A DNA stretch of 64,000 nt from Sipunculus nudus (lineage: Eukaryota; Annelida; Sipuncula; Golfingiida; Sipunculidae). Location: positions 21,752,676 through 21,816,675 of the forward strand of contig CM049311.1 in the NCBI GenBank assembly GCA_026874595.1, given 5' to 3'. Positions 30,240-41,869 of the stretch are shown here, piece after piece. The notes beneath the pieces are model-generated. The model worked only from the letters and a program-made list of their open reading frames with translations, was not told the origin of the DNA and ran no database searches. Every line of letters starts with the position of its first letter. The first letter of the stretch is position 1. A program made the position numbers and the translations under genes.

Positions 30240-31437
30240 AACAACTAGAATACGGGTAGTCGACAAGCGGCTACGTTTATCCGCCGAAATCAGAATGGGA
30301 CGGGTGAAGTGAGGCATGGATTGAGTGGCAAGGGGAAATGAGATGTGTTGCATATTAGCATGGATGTCTGCAGCCGAAATGTGTATGTAGGTTGCGCCAC
30401 CTGCCACAAAATCCAGGGAGCTGTCCAAGTTGTATACATATGCAAAATTTTAGACAGATAAGTCAAACCACTACTTCTATACGAGTGATTTTATCCTACA
30501 CCAGACAAACAGAATTACACTGTGCAAAAATGGTGGTAGGTGGTGCCACAAATTTTGTGTATGGTTCAGAGCTATGTGAGATCTATACACATGCAAAATT
30601 TCAAGGGGATATGTCAAACCAGTCCTGAGATATAAGCCTGAATGTCTGCAGCGTAAACATAAATGTAGGTGGCGCCACCTGCCACAAAATCGAGAAAGCT
30701 ATCCAAGATGTATAAAAATGCAAAATTTTAGGCAGATATATCAAACCACTGCCGAGATATGAGTCATTTTATCCCACGGCAGAAAAACAGACGGACGCTG
30801 CGCTGTGCAAAAATGGTAGCAGGTGGCACCACCAGTATTGCGTATGATAAAGAGCTATATGAGATTTATATACACATGCATAATTTTGGCCCAATCGGTC
30901 AAACGGTTCCCGAGATATGAGCTTGGATGTCTGCAGCGTAAACGTGAATGAAGGTGGCGCCACCTGTCATAAAATCAAGAAAGCTGTCCACGATGTACAA
31001 ACCTGCAAAATTTCAGGTGTATAAGTCAAACCACTGCCAAGATATCAGTGATTTTATCCCAAGCCAGATGAACAGATGGACGCTGTGCAAAAATGGATGC
31101 AGGTGGCGCCACCATTTTTAGCGTCTGTTATAAAGCTTTCCAAGGGCTACATTTGTGCAAAATTTTTAGCCTGATCCGTCAAACAGTTCCCGAAATATGT
31201 GGGTTTATGTGTGGAAACAGACGCCCAAATGGACGCTGGAAAGAGAGGAATGGTCAGAGGTCAACCAAAAATGAGGGTACCGCAGTTCACATTTGACCCG
31301 ATTATAATTCCGAATTTCAAGAATTTCCGCCCAATGGTTACGGAGTTCTCCGGAAACCTAAGCGGTGGCGGCGGCGGCGGAGTCCGGCTGAAAACATAGT
31401 TTCCGCAAAACTCTGTTTTGTCGGATCCAATTAAGAG
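30240..31437 (+). mobile_element. Interspersed repeat of the GGTGGCGCCACC family, copy at 30.2-31.4 kb
   Basis: Starts with the family's left segment (AACTAGAATACGGGTAGTCG, hairpin GTAGTCG-ACAAG-CGGCTAC). Exact palindromes GGTGGCGCCACC lie at 30668, 30953 and 31102, with altered ones near 30390, 30539 and 30820. It ends with the same GTGTGGAAACAGACGC and CGGCGGCGGCGGAGTCCGGC...TCCGCAAAACTC block as the 5.2-kb copy. No coding function. Confidence 0.75.
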
Positions 31438-31453
31438 GTGTAACGGAGTTGAT

Positions 31454-31990
31454 CCATTTTCATGCAACAAAAATGATAGTCCTGTTATCTTATAGAATTA
31501 AGAGCCGTGCTATAAATGCAACTGGCGTAAAATGCTAGTATCATCTTAACTACTAAAATATAACCATTAATTTCACAAATATTTAAAACACTAAAGCAAA
31601 TATTTAAGTAAACTGATACCAATAGTTGGATTGAAGAGAAAATGCTAAGTAAAAATGGGTCATTTAAGCACTGAACACTTTCAGCGGCCGAGTAATCAAC
31701 CTTCCTGTTCCAATAAAAGCTGTCAGTTGTAGAACAGTCCATTTTAAACGCATGAGGTCATAATGGAATACCCAACACGCAATCGTCATATTTGGAATGT
31801 TCTCCTGTTATGTACAAGTCATGGGAACATTCTACCAAATATAAATCCCTAACACTTCATGAGATGAATCACACAGAAAAAAAATAATGTCTATATACTC
31901 TCATTCATTCTTTCGCAGTTTAAGCCATGGTGATTAGCCTGTAAACTCAATGAATTTCATTGCTTAATTGTTGAATATAAGCTGATAAAC
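31454..31990. other. Unassigned sequence
   Basis: Nothing recognised beyond the GTAACGGAGTTGAT motif at 31440-31453 at its left edge. Confidence 0.4.
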
Positions 31991-32449
31991 AGACTAAAGG
32001 TCGGGAGCAGTCCGGTCCACAACTTTGGGCTGGACCGGACCGATAACACAAAATACCGGACCGCTTATCCCTGGACCGGACTGATCCGAACCGACATACA
32101 TAATGCTTAAAGGTTTTAATTAAACAGATGACTTAAAGGATTTAGTTTCACCAACAAATCGTGTTATGAACAAAGGGTAATAAAAACCATCTCAGAAAGA
32201 TTAATTGGCAACGTAAAATGTATTTAAAGCAATGGTAGCATCAATAGTATGATTATATATGTGTATTATTTTATATATTGTTTTCCTCTTGGTTAATAGT
32301 TAGGGGTCATTTTTGTTATTAACTTATGACTGAAGTGACATGTTCAGCATTAGATCCCCTGCTGTGTTGCTGAATGCTGATAAAATTGCTCAGTAAAATA
32401 AAACAAATTTTTTATACGTTGAATACATACGTATATAAATATATTAATA

Positions 32450-32450
32450 C

Positions 32451-32496
<46 letters not shown>
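32450..32496. repeat. (AT)n microsatellite
   Basis: Near-pure TA dinucleotide run of about 45 bases inside the candidate transposon. Confidence 0.95.
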
Positions 32497-32498
<2 letters not shown>

Positions 32499-32508
32499 TA
32501 AATCATTA

Positions 32509-32755
32509 ACATTAGATTCATAGGTTTTCTGTGTTAAATCGCACTTAAACCACTACAAAATTAATCAGCTGATGTCAATCCGCTTCCTAGCCCAGCATAT
32601 TCTTTGTATCAGCTCGCGTCACCCTGCACATTAGATAAATAAGTTTTCTTTATCAAATCGCACATAAACCGGTTCATGACTAATCAGTTTATGTCAGCCC
32701 GCATCCATCCCCGCCAAGCAAATTCTTTAATCAGCTCGCCCCAACCTGCACATTT
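32509..32755 (+). repeat. Diverged tandem duplication, ~120 bp
   Basis: CATTAGAT...GTTTTCT...AAATCGCAC...TAATCAG...ATCAGCTCG...CCTGCACATT occurs twice in a row, the second copy more diverged. Confidence 0.7.
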
Positions 32756-33083
32756 GGTTGATATTCTAACCAACATGCCCCACACAGTAACACTAAATAT
32801 ATACCACTGTTTAAATTGTTATAATATATATATAACAAAGATTGTAATTTTAATTTTGTCCCTAAAAATCAAAGCCAGATCCTGCGATTCAAGCATAGAT
32901 TATAATATAACATTTATAGCACGTTTTACTGTGTATGATATATTCGGTTTTGTTAAATATTTGAACAAATACATATAATGAAAAAAGTATATAGCACTAA
33001 CGCAGAATAAAAAACAAGGTTGACCAGACCGCTTATGTGATGCACCGGACCATCAGGGGTGGTCCGGTCCGGTCCGCACCTCT

Positions 33084-34536
33084 AATACAAACTCATTAAA
33101 TATTTTTAAGGTATAAATTTTCATGTTCCTATGGCTGTCAATTTTCAAGACTAAAGCTTTTTTTAACTAACAAAATAAGGTTTTTTTACAAAGAGCAACA
33201 GTATTTTCCAGGCCAAGATAAACGCATTAAAAGGGATTATACTCGACGACGTGGTCAATGAGGTTGTTTTTTCTCTCCAGTGTGCTTATTTATAAATCCT
33301 TTCATTAGTGAATAATTTATTACTGGTTGGACTTTTCATAGAAAAAATGTTTGGTGATTCTTCAACTCCGTTACAATTAAATCGTAACGGAGTTGATGGT
33401 AACGGAGCTGATGATTTTTTTTAATTACTTAATTCGCAGCCATATTTAACAAGATAGAGTTCAAATAAATATATAATTTTTAATAGATTCACGATGCCTC
33501 TCTTATAGATGTATATAGGTTTCCATGGTTATTTTTTATAAATGGCGCAACAAAGCTGATGTGTGAATAAAGCTTTTCTTTAGTTTTTATCAACTTTTTC
33601 ACTGGAAAAATCAAAACTCTGGATTGAAGCTATGATTCTCCACTTTGAATGTCCAAAGTAGTAACGAAGGATCTGATTGGCCACTCGATTTGTTCCACTG
33701 GATGGATGTAGATGACATTATGGTGTAGTTGTAACAGAGCTGACGAAAATTTAGGACATGGCTTCTTTAGTCCAGAGAGTGAAAAATACTAAGGAGCAGC
33801 TGATAGAACTTTTGTATTAAAAAAAGTAAATTTTGTATTAAACTCTTTAACTGCTTTGAACATAAGGTCCAGTGGCATTGTTACGTTGCTTGCCTGAACA
33901 TTCACTGCAGTGTCCTCTAGATTAAACCAAAAGAAACAAATACAAATTAATGCCCCGAACCCTGGCAGTTAACGTTATGCAGATAGAGCATATTTGGTTA
34001 ATTATATCTTCGGCTTTAAATTACTTTTTATTTATTTTTTTTTTCACAAAAAAAAAATAAACGGGCCTGTTATTCTTCAGGCGGGCCTGTGAAACCAGTT
34101 CGCATGTCGGCAGCAATGCCTATTTCTATAAGTCTGAGGGCAAGCATTTCAGTTCTTTTTTTACATTTGCATAAAATATAATGCACATCACAATGAAGGA
34201 CTACTGTTGGCGATTCCATTCCATATATCAGATACCGGCAGTCAAAGGTGTCTGTGCAAGGTGCATGGCATTATTTGGGGTACCGACTTTCAATATATGG
34301 TTTCATCTTCAATTAAAATCACTTTTACATATATAAATGTATTTACATAAACATTTTATAAAATTGGGCGTTGACTATTATGAAAGAGTTCATTTATTTC
34401 CATTCCTCTTTTCCTCTTCACTTGCAAAGAAAATCTTAAACTGCGCTTATATTCATTCAATTCATTCCAGCAGTCGCATACAACATAAAATAAAATTGTC
34501 TGCAAATTTGTGTGAGATCAAGAAGAAAGCTTTTAG
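33084..34536. other. Unassigned sequence with a GTAACGGAGTTGA hairpin
   Basis: TCAACTCCGTTAC (33362-33374) and GTAACGGAGTTGA (33384-33396) form a perfect 13-bp stem with a 9-base loop, followed by the variant GTAACGGAGCTGAT. The same motif occurs at 29271, 29641 and 31440. No gene seen. Confidence 0.5.
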
Positions 34537-34700
34537 GTTAATGCGAACCTGTGCAATGGAATATTCATCAGTTATAATGCTTCCATGTATTATAGCATGC
34601 TTGACCATTATTGAAGTACATGATTACTTTTCAAATACATGTATGTTTGACATGTACATGCCTGCACTTGTAAAGGCAAGTACTAAAACATTTTGAAGAC
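34537..34700 (+). repeat. Fragment of the left end of the GCGAACCTGTG element
   Basis: AATGCGAACCTGTGCAATGG, then CAGTTATAATGCTTCCATG and a later CAAGTACTAAAACATTTTGA, match the left 110 bases of element A (7755-7870) with one insertion. No right end follows, so it is a truncated copy. Confidence 0.7.
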
Positions 34701-35628
34701 TTTTTAGCCTATAACAAAACACAAAATCTATTCAATTCAGAGATACCTAGCTTTTTGTGCATGTTTCAATGATATCGAGGCGAGGAATGAAAATAATAAT
34801 AATGACATAAAAATCAAATATGCTAATATCTGGTTGAAAAGGTGTAGTAAACTCCAGATCCTCCTTTAAAAAAAATATTTCCTCCCTACCTAATGACTTT
34901 TTGGGACCAATGTTAGCCCCAACACAGAATATTTTTAAGGATGGTATAAATTTCAGTTTCAGACAGCAGGAATTTAGTCCATATAACACAAAAACACAAA
35001 TGCTTACAAAAATCTAAAATTTGAGAACGATAATACAAAAAAGTCATTGGACTCATATAAAATAGATCAAAAGATCCAGACGGCGAGCAACAGTTGATAT
35101 AAAAAAATATAGCACATTAGGGTACGAAACGCCGTATGACAAAAATAAAACGCTATTAACATTAAAATAATGAATAAATATAAATATCACTGCGTTTCTT
35201 ATTTTTAAATAAAATAAAATTAAAATCATATTTTCCATCTATGATAATATTATTATACCATGACACAGCATTCTAGCCAGTAATATTCTCTATAAACAAT
35301 ACCCGAGTGGAAGAAACGTTTTCGTTTATAGTTTTTTATATCTTGACTTGGAACATTTAACTTCGTATTTCTATACTTTGATTGATAGTTATTCATTTTC
35401 CCTCGTTGATATATCTGGTAGACATTCAGTAGCAGTCCCAGGTAAAAGCCTTTGGATTTAACAACATTATAAAAAATCATGTAGGTGAACTAAAAATCAG
35501 AATGCATTTTTCGCTGCGGCGTGTGTCTCACGGTCAACGCAGAGTCTGTCGTACACAAGGAACAACAGTTACGCCGAGCATGTATAACAAAGGATAGCGC
35601 CTGTGACAATCCATGCCCGTGTAAACCT
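34701..35628. other. Unassigned AT-rich sequence
   Basis: No coding or RNA signal that I can support. Confidence 0.45.
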
Positions 35629-35878
35629 CAGGGGCGGAACCAGAGAGGGTAATCGGGATTGTGTGCCTCCTCACAAACAGAGAAACATTTGTTCTTTTCT
35701 ACAGAGCTCCAAACACATTAAAATATTAATTTCAGTTATATTAAAAAAATATAATTAAATTATCGGTTACCGTATTATTGGAATTTAAATCACAGTTTTG
35801 AAAAGTTTTCGTTTTTTTCATTGATCAGTCTCCGAACCCCCCCCCCCCCCCCATCCCCCCCAAACAGATCCTCCCCTG
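35629..35878 (+). mobile_element. Candidate hAT-type MITE, ~250 bp
   Basis: The left end CAGGGGCGGAACCAG and the inverse of the right end (CAGGGGAGGATCTG) resemble the CAGGGGCGGATCCAG ends of many hAT elements. A long poly-C run lies next to the right end, as often seen in such elements. Flanking 8-mers do not match each other, so no target-site duplication is confirmed. Confidence 0.5.
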
Positions 35879-35879
35879 A

Positions 35880-37312
35880 GCTAATCCGGGGTTAACTGGT
35901 TCAAACCCAAGCCGTGTGGCCAATGGTCAGTATGGTCAGGTCCATTTAATAGCAAGGGGTGATAGTGTTCCTCTTGACAAAATTTAAATTTTTCTAATGG
36001 ATTTCAAGAGAACTTTTAAAGAATACCATTGGTTTATTGAGAAAGTTAATCATAAAATTGTGAAGATCCCTCAATTAATGTCCATTTTTATTTGTTGTCC
36101 GTGTACTCCACACCTTCCCACCCCCTGGATGACTACTCGGGTGTAAGAACAAACCCGTAACGGTCAAATTGCGTCACTCGTCTCGTATCGTTCATGTGGT
36201 CCGGAGGTTACAGCGTATAATATCAACCTGGAAATATCATTGGTACGTGATTTAATTTTTAAGTGGTTGATGTAGTTATAATGACATGGTTTATACCCGG
36301 TATTTAAAACTGCTGGGTTTCATTGAATATTTTCGAAAATCCTGCAACTCTGAAGGCAATATCGCACGTTTGTACTCTCATGTACACCTATAAAATATTT
36401 GATAGAAAAAGTTCACTCTGAGGCAAACAATGTCCAGGTATATACTTTGTTTTACATAAACCATTTTTTCTGAGGTAAAATTATTTCCATGGAATTAACA
36501 TGAAGCAACAGAAAGTCGTATAAAATTGTTCCAAATATATTGTCACATAATTGTTTGCTATTTGCACATGTGTGTTCCGTCCCTATAATATACAGCGGCA
36601 CCGGGAGGCTTACTACGTTGGTTAATGTGAGTGTAGTTTATTATTTAACTTACCATAGATCTTATGTCAAAATAAAAAGGTGGTTTCATTGTAAGGAGCG
36701 AGTATAGAATCCAGTACCACAAAAAGATGCATATTCTGAACGCCCGGACTTTTCTGTCAGAAAACAAAACAAGAGTTTCAATAAAACTCCTTTTTGTTAT
36801 GTTGTTCTTTTACCTGTTCAGCTAAAGAATTGTTATTATTCTTTTTTCCCTTTTATCTTTTGATTTTTTTAAAAGAAAATTTTTGATGAAATATAAAAAA
36901 AATCCCCTGAAAAAAATTATAAAATTTTCTGTATTAAATAGAAAACAAAACTTTTTGTTTTGTTGAGTTTACGAATAAATATTTTGTTAAATAATTTAGA
37001 AAAAATAACGATCCCAAGAAAATATTAAAATATAAATATGAGTCCGATATAAAGGCTTAATTAGCAACATATGCGGCGCTCCTTGACTTAGTTAATCCCT
37101 TTATATGTAAATATTTAATTTAAAATCTCAGTGTGCACAGATAATATTTATATCATGCTTTGCAATAGTAGGTCACTTATGTTACTGTTAATCCAGTTCA
37201 GAATTTTACATTGTATTACAGTACTTAGGCCTACGCTATGGTAATTCCCCTTGTAATAATCTCCGCAAAACCTCCGGCCTTTCGCCTTTGCCCTCCGAGA
37301 ATTCACTCACTT
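35880..37312. other. Unassigned AT-rich sequence
   Basis: No gene or repeat recognised; several A/T homopolymer-rich stretches near 36830-37020. Confidence 0.45.
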
Positions 37313-37551
37313 TTACTCATTATAAGTTTCGGAGACAGAAGTGTTGAAGTGTTCCCTCTCAGTCCACGTTATCTGCATGCTGAGTCGTGAAGTCATGGCA
37401 ATATATATAGAACAACCATGGCCAGACTGAGACCCTCCCGTAGACACAGGTACCAAACTTATCATTTGGTCATAGCTGAAATCTGGAGCCCGATCCGTCG
37501 GTGAGTAGGCCCACTGCTTGGTCTGAAACGTACGGACTTCATTCACGATGA
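37313..37551 (-). CDS. Candidate terminal exon, unknown product
   Basis: Minus-strand reading from an acceptor-like TTGATTACACAG (first exon base 37551) gives an open frame of about 78 residues ending at TAA 37313-37315. The peptide is of mixed, protein-like composition (for example VRTFQTKQWAYSPTDRAPDF, SYDQMISLVPVST, SIYIAMTSRLSMQITWTERE) and lacks low-complexity bias. I do not recognise a family. No upstream exon, start or poly-A signal was identified, and the acceptor lies close to a transposon end (37577). It could be a real exon, a gene fragment or chance. Confidence 0.3.
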
Positions 37552-37578
37552 CTGTGTAATCAAATATATAATGTATTA

Positions 37579-38756
37579 CAGTGAAACCTGAACCAAGCGA
37601 CCACTGCCGCCAGCGACCGTCTGTGACTTACGACCGAAAAATGAATGCACCGAGCTTAATCACTCTTTAATGCCTCTGTGTTGAGCGACCGTTTGTGGTA
37701 CGCGACCACCGACCGCTCAAATGTGACCGGTCGCTGGTCTTTACCTCCGTTAAGCGACCGCCTGGTGAAGCGGTAGTGGCAATGGTGACCTACTTTTCCC
37801 GCGGTGAATTGGACATCAGTTCAGAATACCCCCTCCAGGTGTCAATGGCCCAGGGCCCGCGTGGTTTTAATCTTTCTCGAAAAATGAAAGTTCCGCGAAT
37901 ATTGCGAGGGAACATGTAAAACGACGCAATTCTTGCATTCTGTGTACCATTACTTTTTTTTTAGCACAGCCTATCTTTGAACACATCGTATTTGTTTAAC
38001 TATTGTCTAAAACATCTTTACGGTAAACAGGTAAGGATCACGTGCTCTAAGGGAAATCCCTCATTAATATTCATCGAATAGAACTCCCGTTGTATTTCTG
38101 ACACGCTGCGGTCGTTGACCAGTGGACCGGAGTTCAAAGCTAGTCTTAGCGATGTGTAAATAACATTTGCGCGGATTTAATTTAAAAAAAGTGAGTCATG
38201 AAAGTAAGTTTGTCATTGCTTAATTTAAGCGATCAAATGTCATTGCTGATCACACACATTTTGACTTGACAACATGTCAGTTCGTGACGCGACGACGACA
38301 AACTGACGACCTGCTTCGATAACATCAATAGAATATTCATCAATAAGGCAATAGGACTCAATGCTTACTACCATAGTACCAATATAGAAAGACAGTTTGA
38401 TAACGTGAGCAGTCACCTGTAATCTAATGATCGATTCCTTCATACCTGCTTTGAAGTTTATTGAGATTTTAATGGGGTCTGCTTCTAATTACGGTGAGCA
38501 CAAGTCAGTGATCAACAAAGTGACTCAGTGTGTACTCATGAGTCATGGTACATTATTAATTAGCGGTTTGTGTTTGTGCAATATGACAAACAAGCTTTTC
38601 AAAGCCTTTGACAAAGGCTTGTTTAATAAAGTTATAAAAGGACCAGCTTTCTTCGATAATTATAAATAAGATTCTCTTTGTTAAGCAGAACAAGATTGAT
38701 TCAATGTTTTAAGTAAATATTGTTGTTAACTTGTAAATATTGTTGTGAATATCTTG

Positions 38757-38801
<45 letters not shown>

Positions 38802-38971
38802 AGTATGTATTTTTATAATAAATAAATAAATGTTTACGTAGACATATATGCCTTTATATTCTTTGTTCGCTTCATGCTGAGACTTAGACCACCTGACACT
38901 TAAGACCACCTGTGACTTAAGACCGCTTTTGGTGTGGCACATCAGGTGGTCTTAACTCTCAGGTTTTACTG
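37579..38971 (+). mobile_element. Candidate Tc1/mariner-pogo-type MITE with TA target duplication
   Basis: Ends CAGTGAAACCTG (37579-37590) and CTCAGGTTTTACTG (38958-38971) are inverted to each other over CAGT.AAACCTG. Each is flanked by TA (37577-37578 and 38972-38973), as expected for Tc1/mariner/pogo insertion. Subterminal words (GCGACCAC repeated on the left; AAGACCACCTG repeated on the right, in inverse) are typical of such elements. The interior holds an (AT)n run (38759-38800) and no transposase. Two separate half-elements cannot be excluded without a consensus. Confidence 0.65.
38759..38800. repeat. (AT)n microsatellite
   Basis: About 40 bases of uninterrupted TA dinucleotide. Confidence 0.95.
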
Positions 38972-38974
38972 TAT

Positions 38975-40576
38975 GTATATTTCACCTGCCGCTCGCTACG
39001 CTACGCTGCGAAAAGAATTGAAATTGACTTATTATTCAATAAAAGTTGATGACTCTCATGAATTATTGGATAAATAATAAATATGTTATGGGATCATGAC
39101 TCAAATAAGCTTTCAGTATAGAGCCCGGTCCCAAGGTCCCCAATGTGTAATTCTCAGTCTTGCACCAAGGCAAAAATAGTACTAGTTCAGTTAATTAATG
39201 TCAATTCAGTGTGTCATGTAAAAATAAAAAAAAATCAATTTAATTGAAAAAAATTCATTTTAGTAACATAACAATCTTTTAACAGTTTTTCTTGATCTAC
39301 CACATTTTTTCTTGTTTAAAAATGAAAGTTAAATATTTTATCTGATTAAGGAAAAAGGTAAAAATTCAGTTTTAGCTTAGAAAGAAATATTTTTCAGGAG
39401 AAAATAAAAAAAGCATGTCTTGTTCTAGTAAGTTGTAGATTTTTATTAGCCTGCTGAGATGTTTCTTCCTGTTACTGTTACTTGGTATTTAAAGAGGCTC
39501 CATCGAGGGCTTTACACTCAGGACACGAATATAACCTAGTGTCCTGTACTCATGAAACATGAAAGATCCATGGGGACAGCGTATCTACCTACATAACTGT
39601 ATGTTCAAAAGTTTTAAATCGGCCAAATAATGCGTGGTCTAAAATGCCTGTTTTGTCCTACATGGCTTGCTGTTGTTTTCCTCAGCACATACTAACCCAG
39701 TTTAAAAATAAGGAAATGGCCGTTCAAAATGGTGAAGTTAATGGTGAATGTCGATAATCCTGTCATACAACAAGTTTCATTTTTAACAAAAAAGTTGCAA
39801 AGTCATGACAAATATGTCAGATACATGGTTTTCTAGTGGAGTTAAATAAAATCAGACACCTTTGATAGTTATCTTTAATTCTCACTACAATTCGAGACTG
39901 ATCTTTTAAAATATACTTTTTCAAATAAAAAAAAAATGCATCAATATAAATAATAAATAAAAATAACTGGGAAATTCCAAACTATGTAAGGTTACATTCA
40001 GTAAAAACTTGTATTAGATGTAAATGATCTGTACTTTATAGGTTTTAATATGAATTTGAAACGCCTTTTTAGTTTTTAAATGGGTGTTTACCAGAGAAGC
40101 TACCTAAACTTAATTCTGCTAACTTATATACTGATCACTGATCTTTACAGTATATGTTCAGGAATGCTAAAAATTCAGTTAAAAAAAAGATTCTCGTTCT
40201 CTTCCACATGTTATATTGATGAAATTTGTCATGATTGGATTCAGTCTTCACATGTATGACCCATCACTTAAGGAAGAAACTGGCAAATTTGGTGTCAGAA
40301 GGTCAAGATTACATCTCAATTTGGCTTTCAGATGATAAAAATTCCTGTTGGATTAAAGGCTAAAATGTTGTGTCAGCTGAGTGTCTTGACCCATTAGTCA
40401 CATGTTTCATTTTCACAGCTGTTGGTTTAAGGTATTTAATGTGAAGAAGGACATTTAATGTGAAGAAGGACAGTTTAAAGAGTTTAATAAGACTGGTAGT
40501 GCTGGCAGAATCTCTTTTTCATTTTAGTTTTCATATTTTAAGCTCACAAGTTAATTTATTAAGTGACCTGAACTAA
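38975..40576. other. Unassigned AT-rich flank of the satellite
   Basis: No coding signal. The phrase ACATTTAATGTGAAGAAGGA is repeated once in tandem near 40440-40470. The change to satellite at about 40577 is abrupt. Confidence 0.5.
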
Positions 40577-41869
40577 AGTGATCACCCTTATGTCGTCCTT
40601 TGTTCATCTGGCTGTCTTGCAGTCTGTCTGGCTGTTACCAGGTCTCATTTTAGCTCTGCTGTAGTGATCAGTGATCACCCTAATGTTGTCCTTTGTTCAT
40701 CTGGCTGTCTTGCAGCCTGTCTGGCTGTTATCAGGTCTCATTTTAGCTCTGCTGTAGTGATCAGTGATCACCCTATTGTTGGCCTTTGTTGATCTGGCTG
40801 TCTTTCAGCCTATGAGCCTGTTATCAGGTCACAGTTTAGCTCTGCTATAATGATCAGTGATCCCCCTAATGTTGTCCATTGTTGATCTGGCTGTCTTGCA
40901 GTCTGTCTGGCTGTTACCAGGTCTCATTTTAGCTCTGCTATAGTGATCAGTGATCCCTCTAATGTTGTCCTTTGTTGATCTGGCTGTCTTGCAGTCTGTC
41001 TGGCTGTTACCAGGTCTCATTTTAGCTCTGCTGTAGTGATCAGTGATCACCCTAATGTTGTCCTTTGTTGATCTGGCTGTCTTTCAGCCTATGAGGCTGT
41101 TATCAGGTCTCATTTAACTCTGCTGTAGTGATCAGTGATCACCCTAATGTTGTCCTTTGTTGATCTGGCTGTCTTTCAGCCTATGAGGCTGTTATCAGGT
41201 CACATTTAAGTTCTGCTATAGTGATCAGTGATCCCCCTAATGTTGTCCTTTGTTCATCTGGCTGTCTGCAGTCTGTCTGGCTGTTACCAGGTCACAATTT
41301 TAGTTCTGCTATAGTGATCAGTGATCACACTAATGTTGTCCTTTGTTCATCTGGCTGTCTTGCAGTCTGTCTGGCTGTTACCAGGTCACATTTTAGCTCT
41401 GCTATAGTGATCAGTGATCACCCTAATGTTGTCCTTTGTTGATCTGGCTGTCTTGCAGTCTGTCTGGTTGTTATCAGGTCACATTTTAGCTCTGCTGTAG
41501 TGATCAGTGATCACCCTAATGTTGTACTTTGTCCATCTGGCTGTCTTTCAGCTTATGAGGCTGTTATCAGGTCTCATTTTAGCTCTGCTGTAGTGATCAG
41601 TGATCACCCTAATGTTGTCCTTTGTTGATCTGGCTGTCTTTCAGCCTATGAGCCTGTTATCAGGTCTCATTTTAGCTCTGCTGTAGTGATCAGTGATCAC
41701 CCTAATGTTGTCCTTTGTTGATCTGGCTGTCTTTCAGCCTATGAGCCTGTTATCAGGTCTCATTTTAGCTCTGCTGTAGTGATCAATGATCACCCTAATG
41801 TTGTCCTTTGTTGATCTGGCTGTCTTTCAGCCTATGAGGCTGTTATCAGGTCACATTTTAGTTCTGCTA

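Larger units (their letters stand above)
31998..33083 (+). mobile_element. Candidate non-autonomous DNA transposon with GGACCGG-rich inverted ends
   Basis: The left end (AGGTCGGGAGCAGTCCGGTC) and the inverse of the right end (AGAGGTGCGGACCGGACCGG) are similar, and GGACCGG words cluster at both ends (32013-32098 and 33027-33075). The interior is AT-rich and non-coding. It contains an (AT)n run near 32450-32496 and a diverged ~120-bp tandem duplication (32509-32755). End sequences of the GGGGTGCGG type are common in hAT-like MITEs. I could not find a convincing target-site duplication, so the class is tentative. Confidence 0.55.

Noticed and set aside
35560-35660. tRNA or tRNA-derived SINE
   Set aside because: No A-box/B-box pair or cloverleaf could be placed here or elsewhere in the window.
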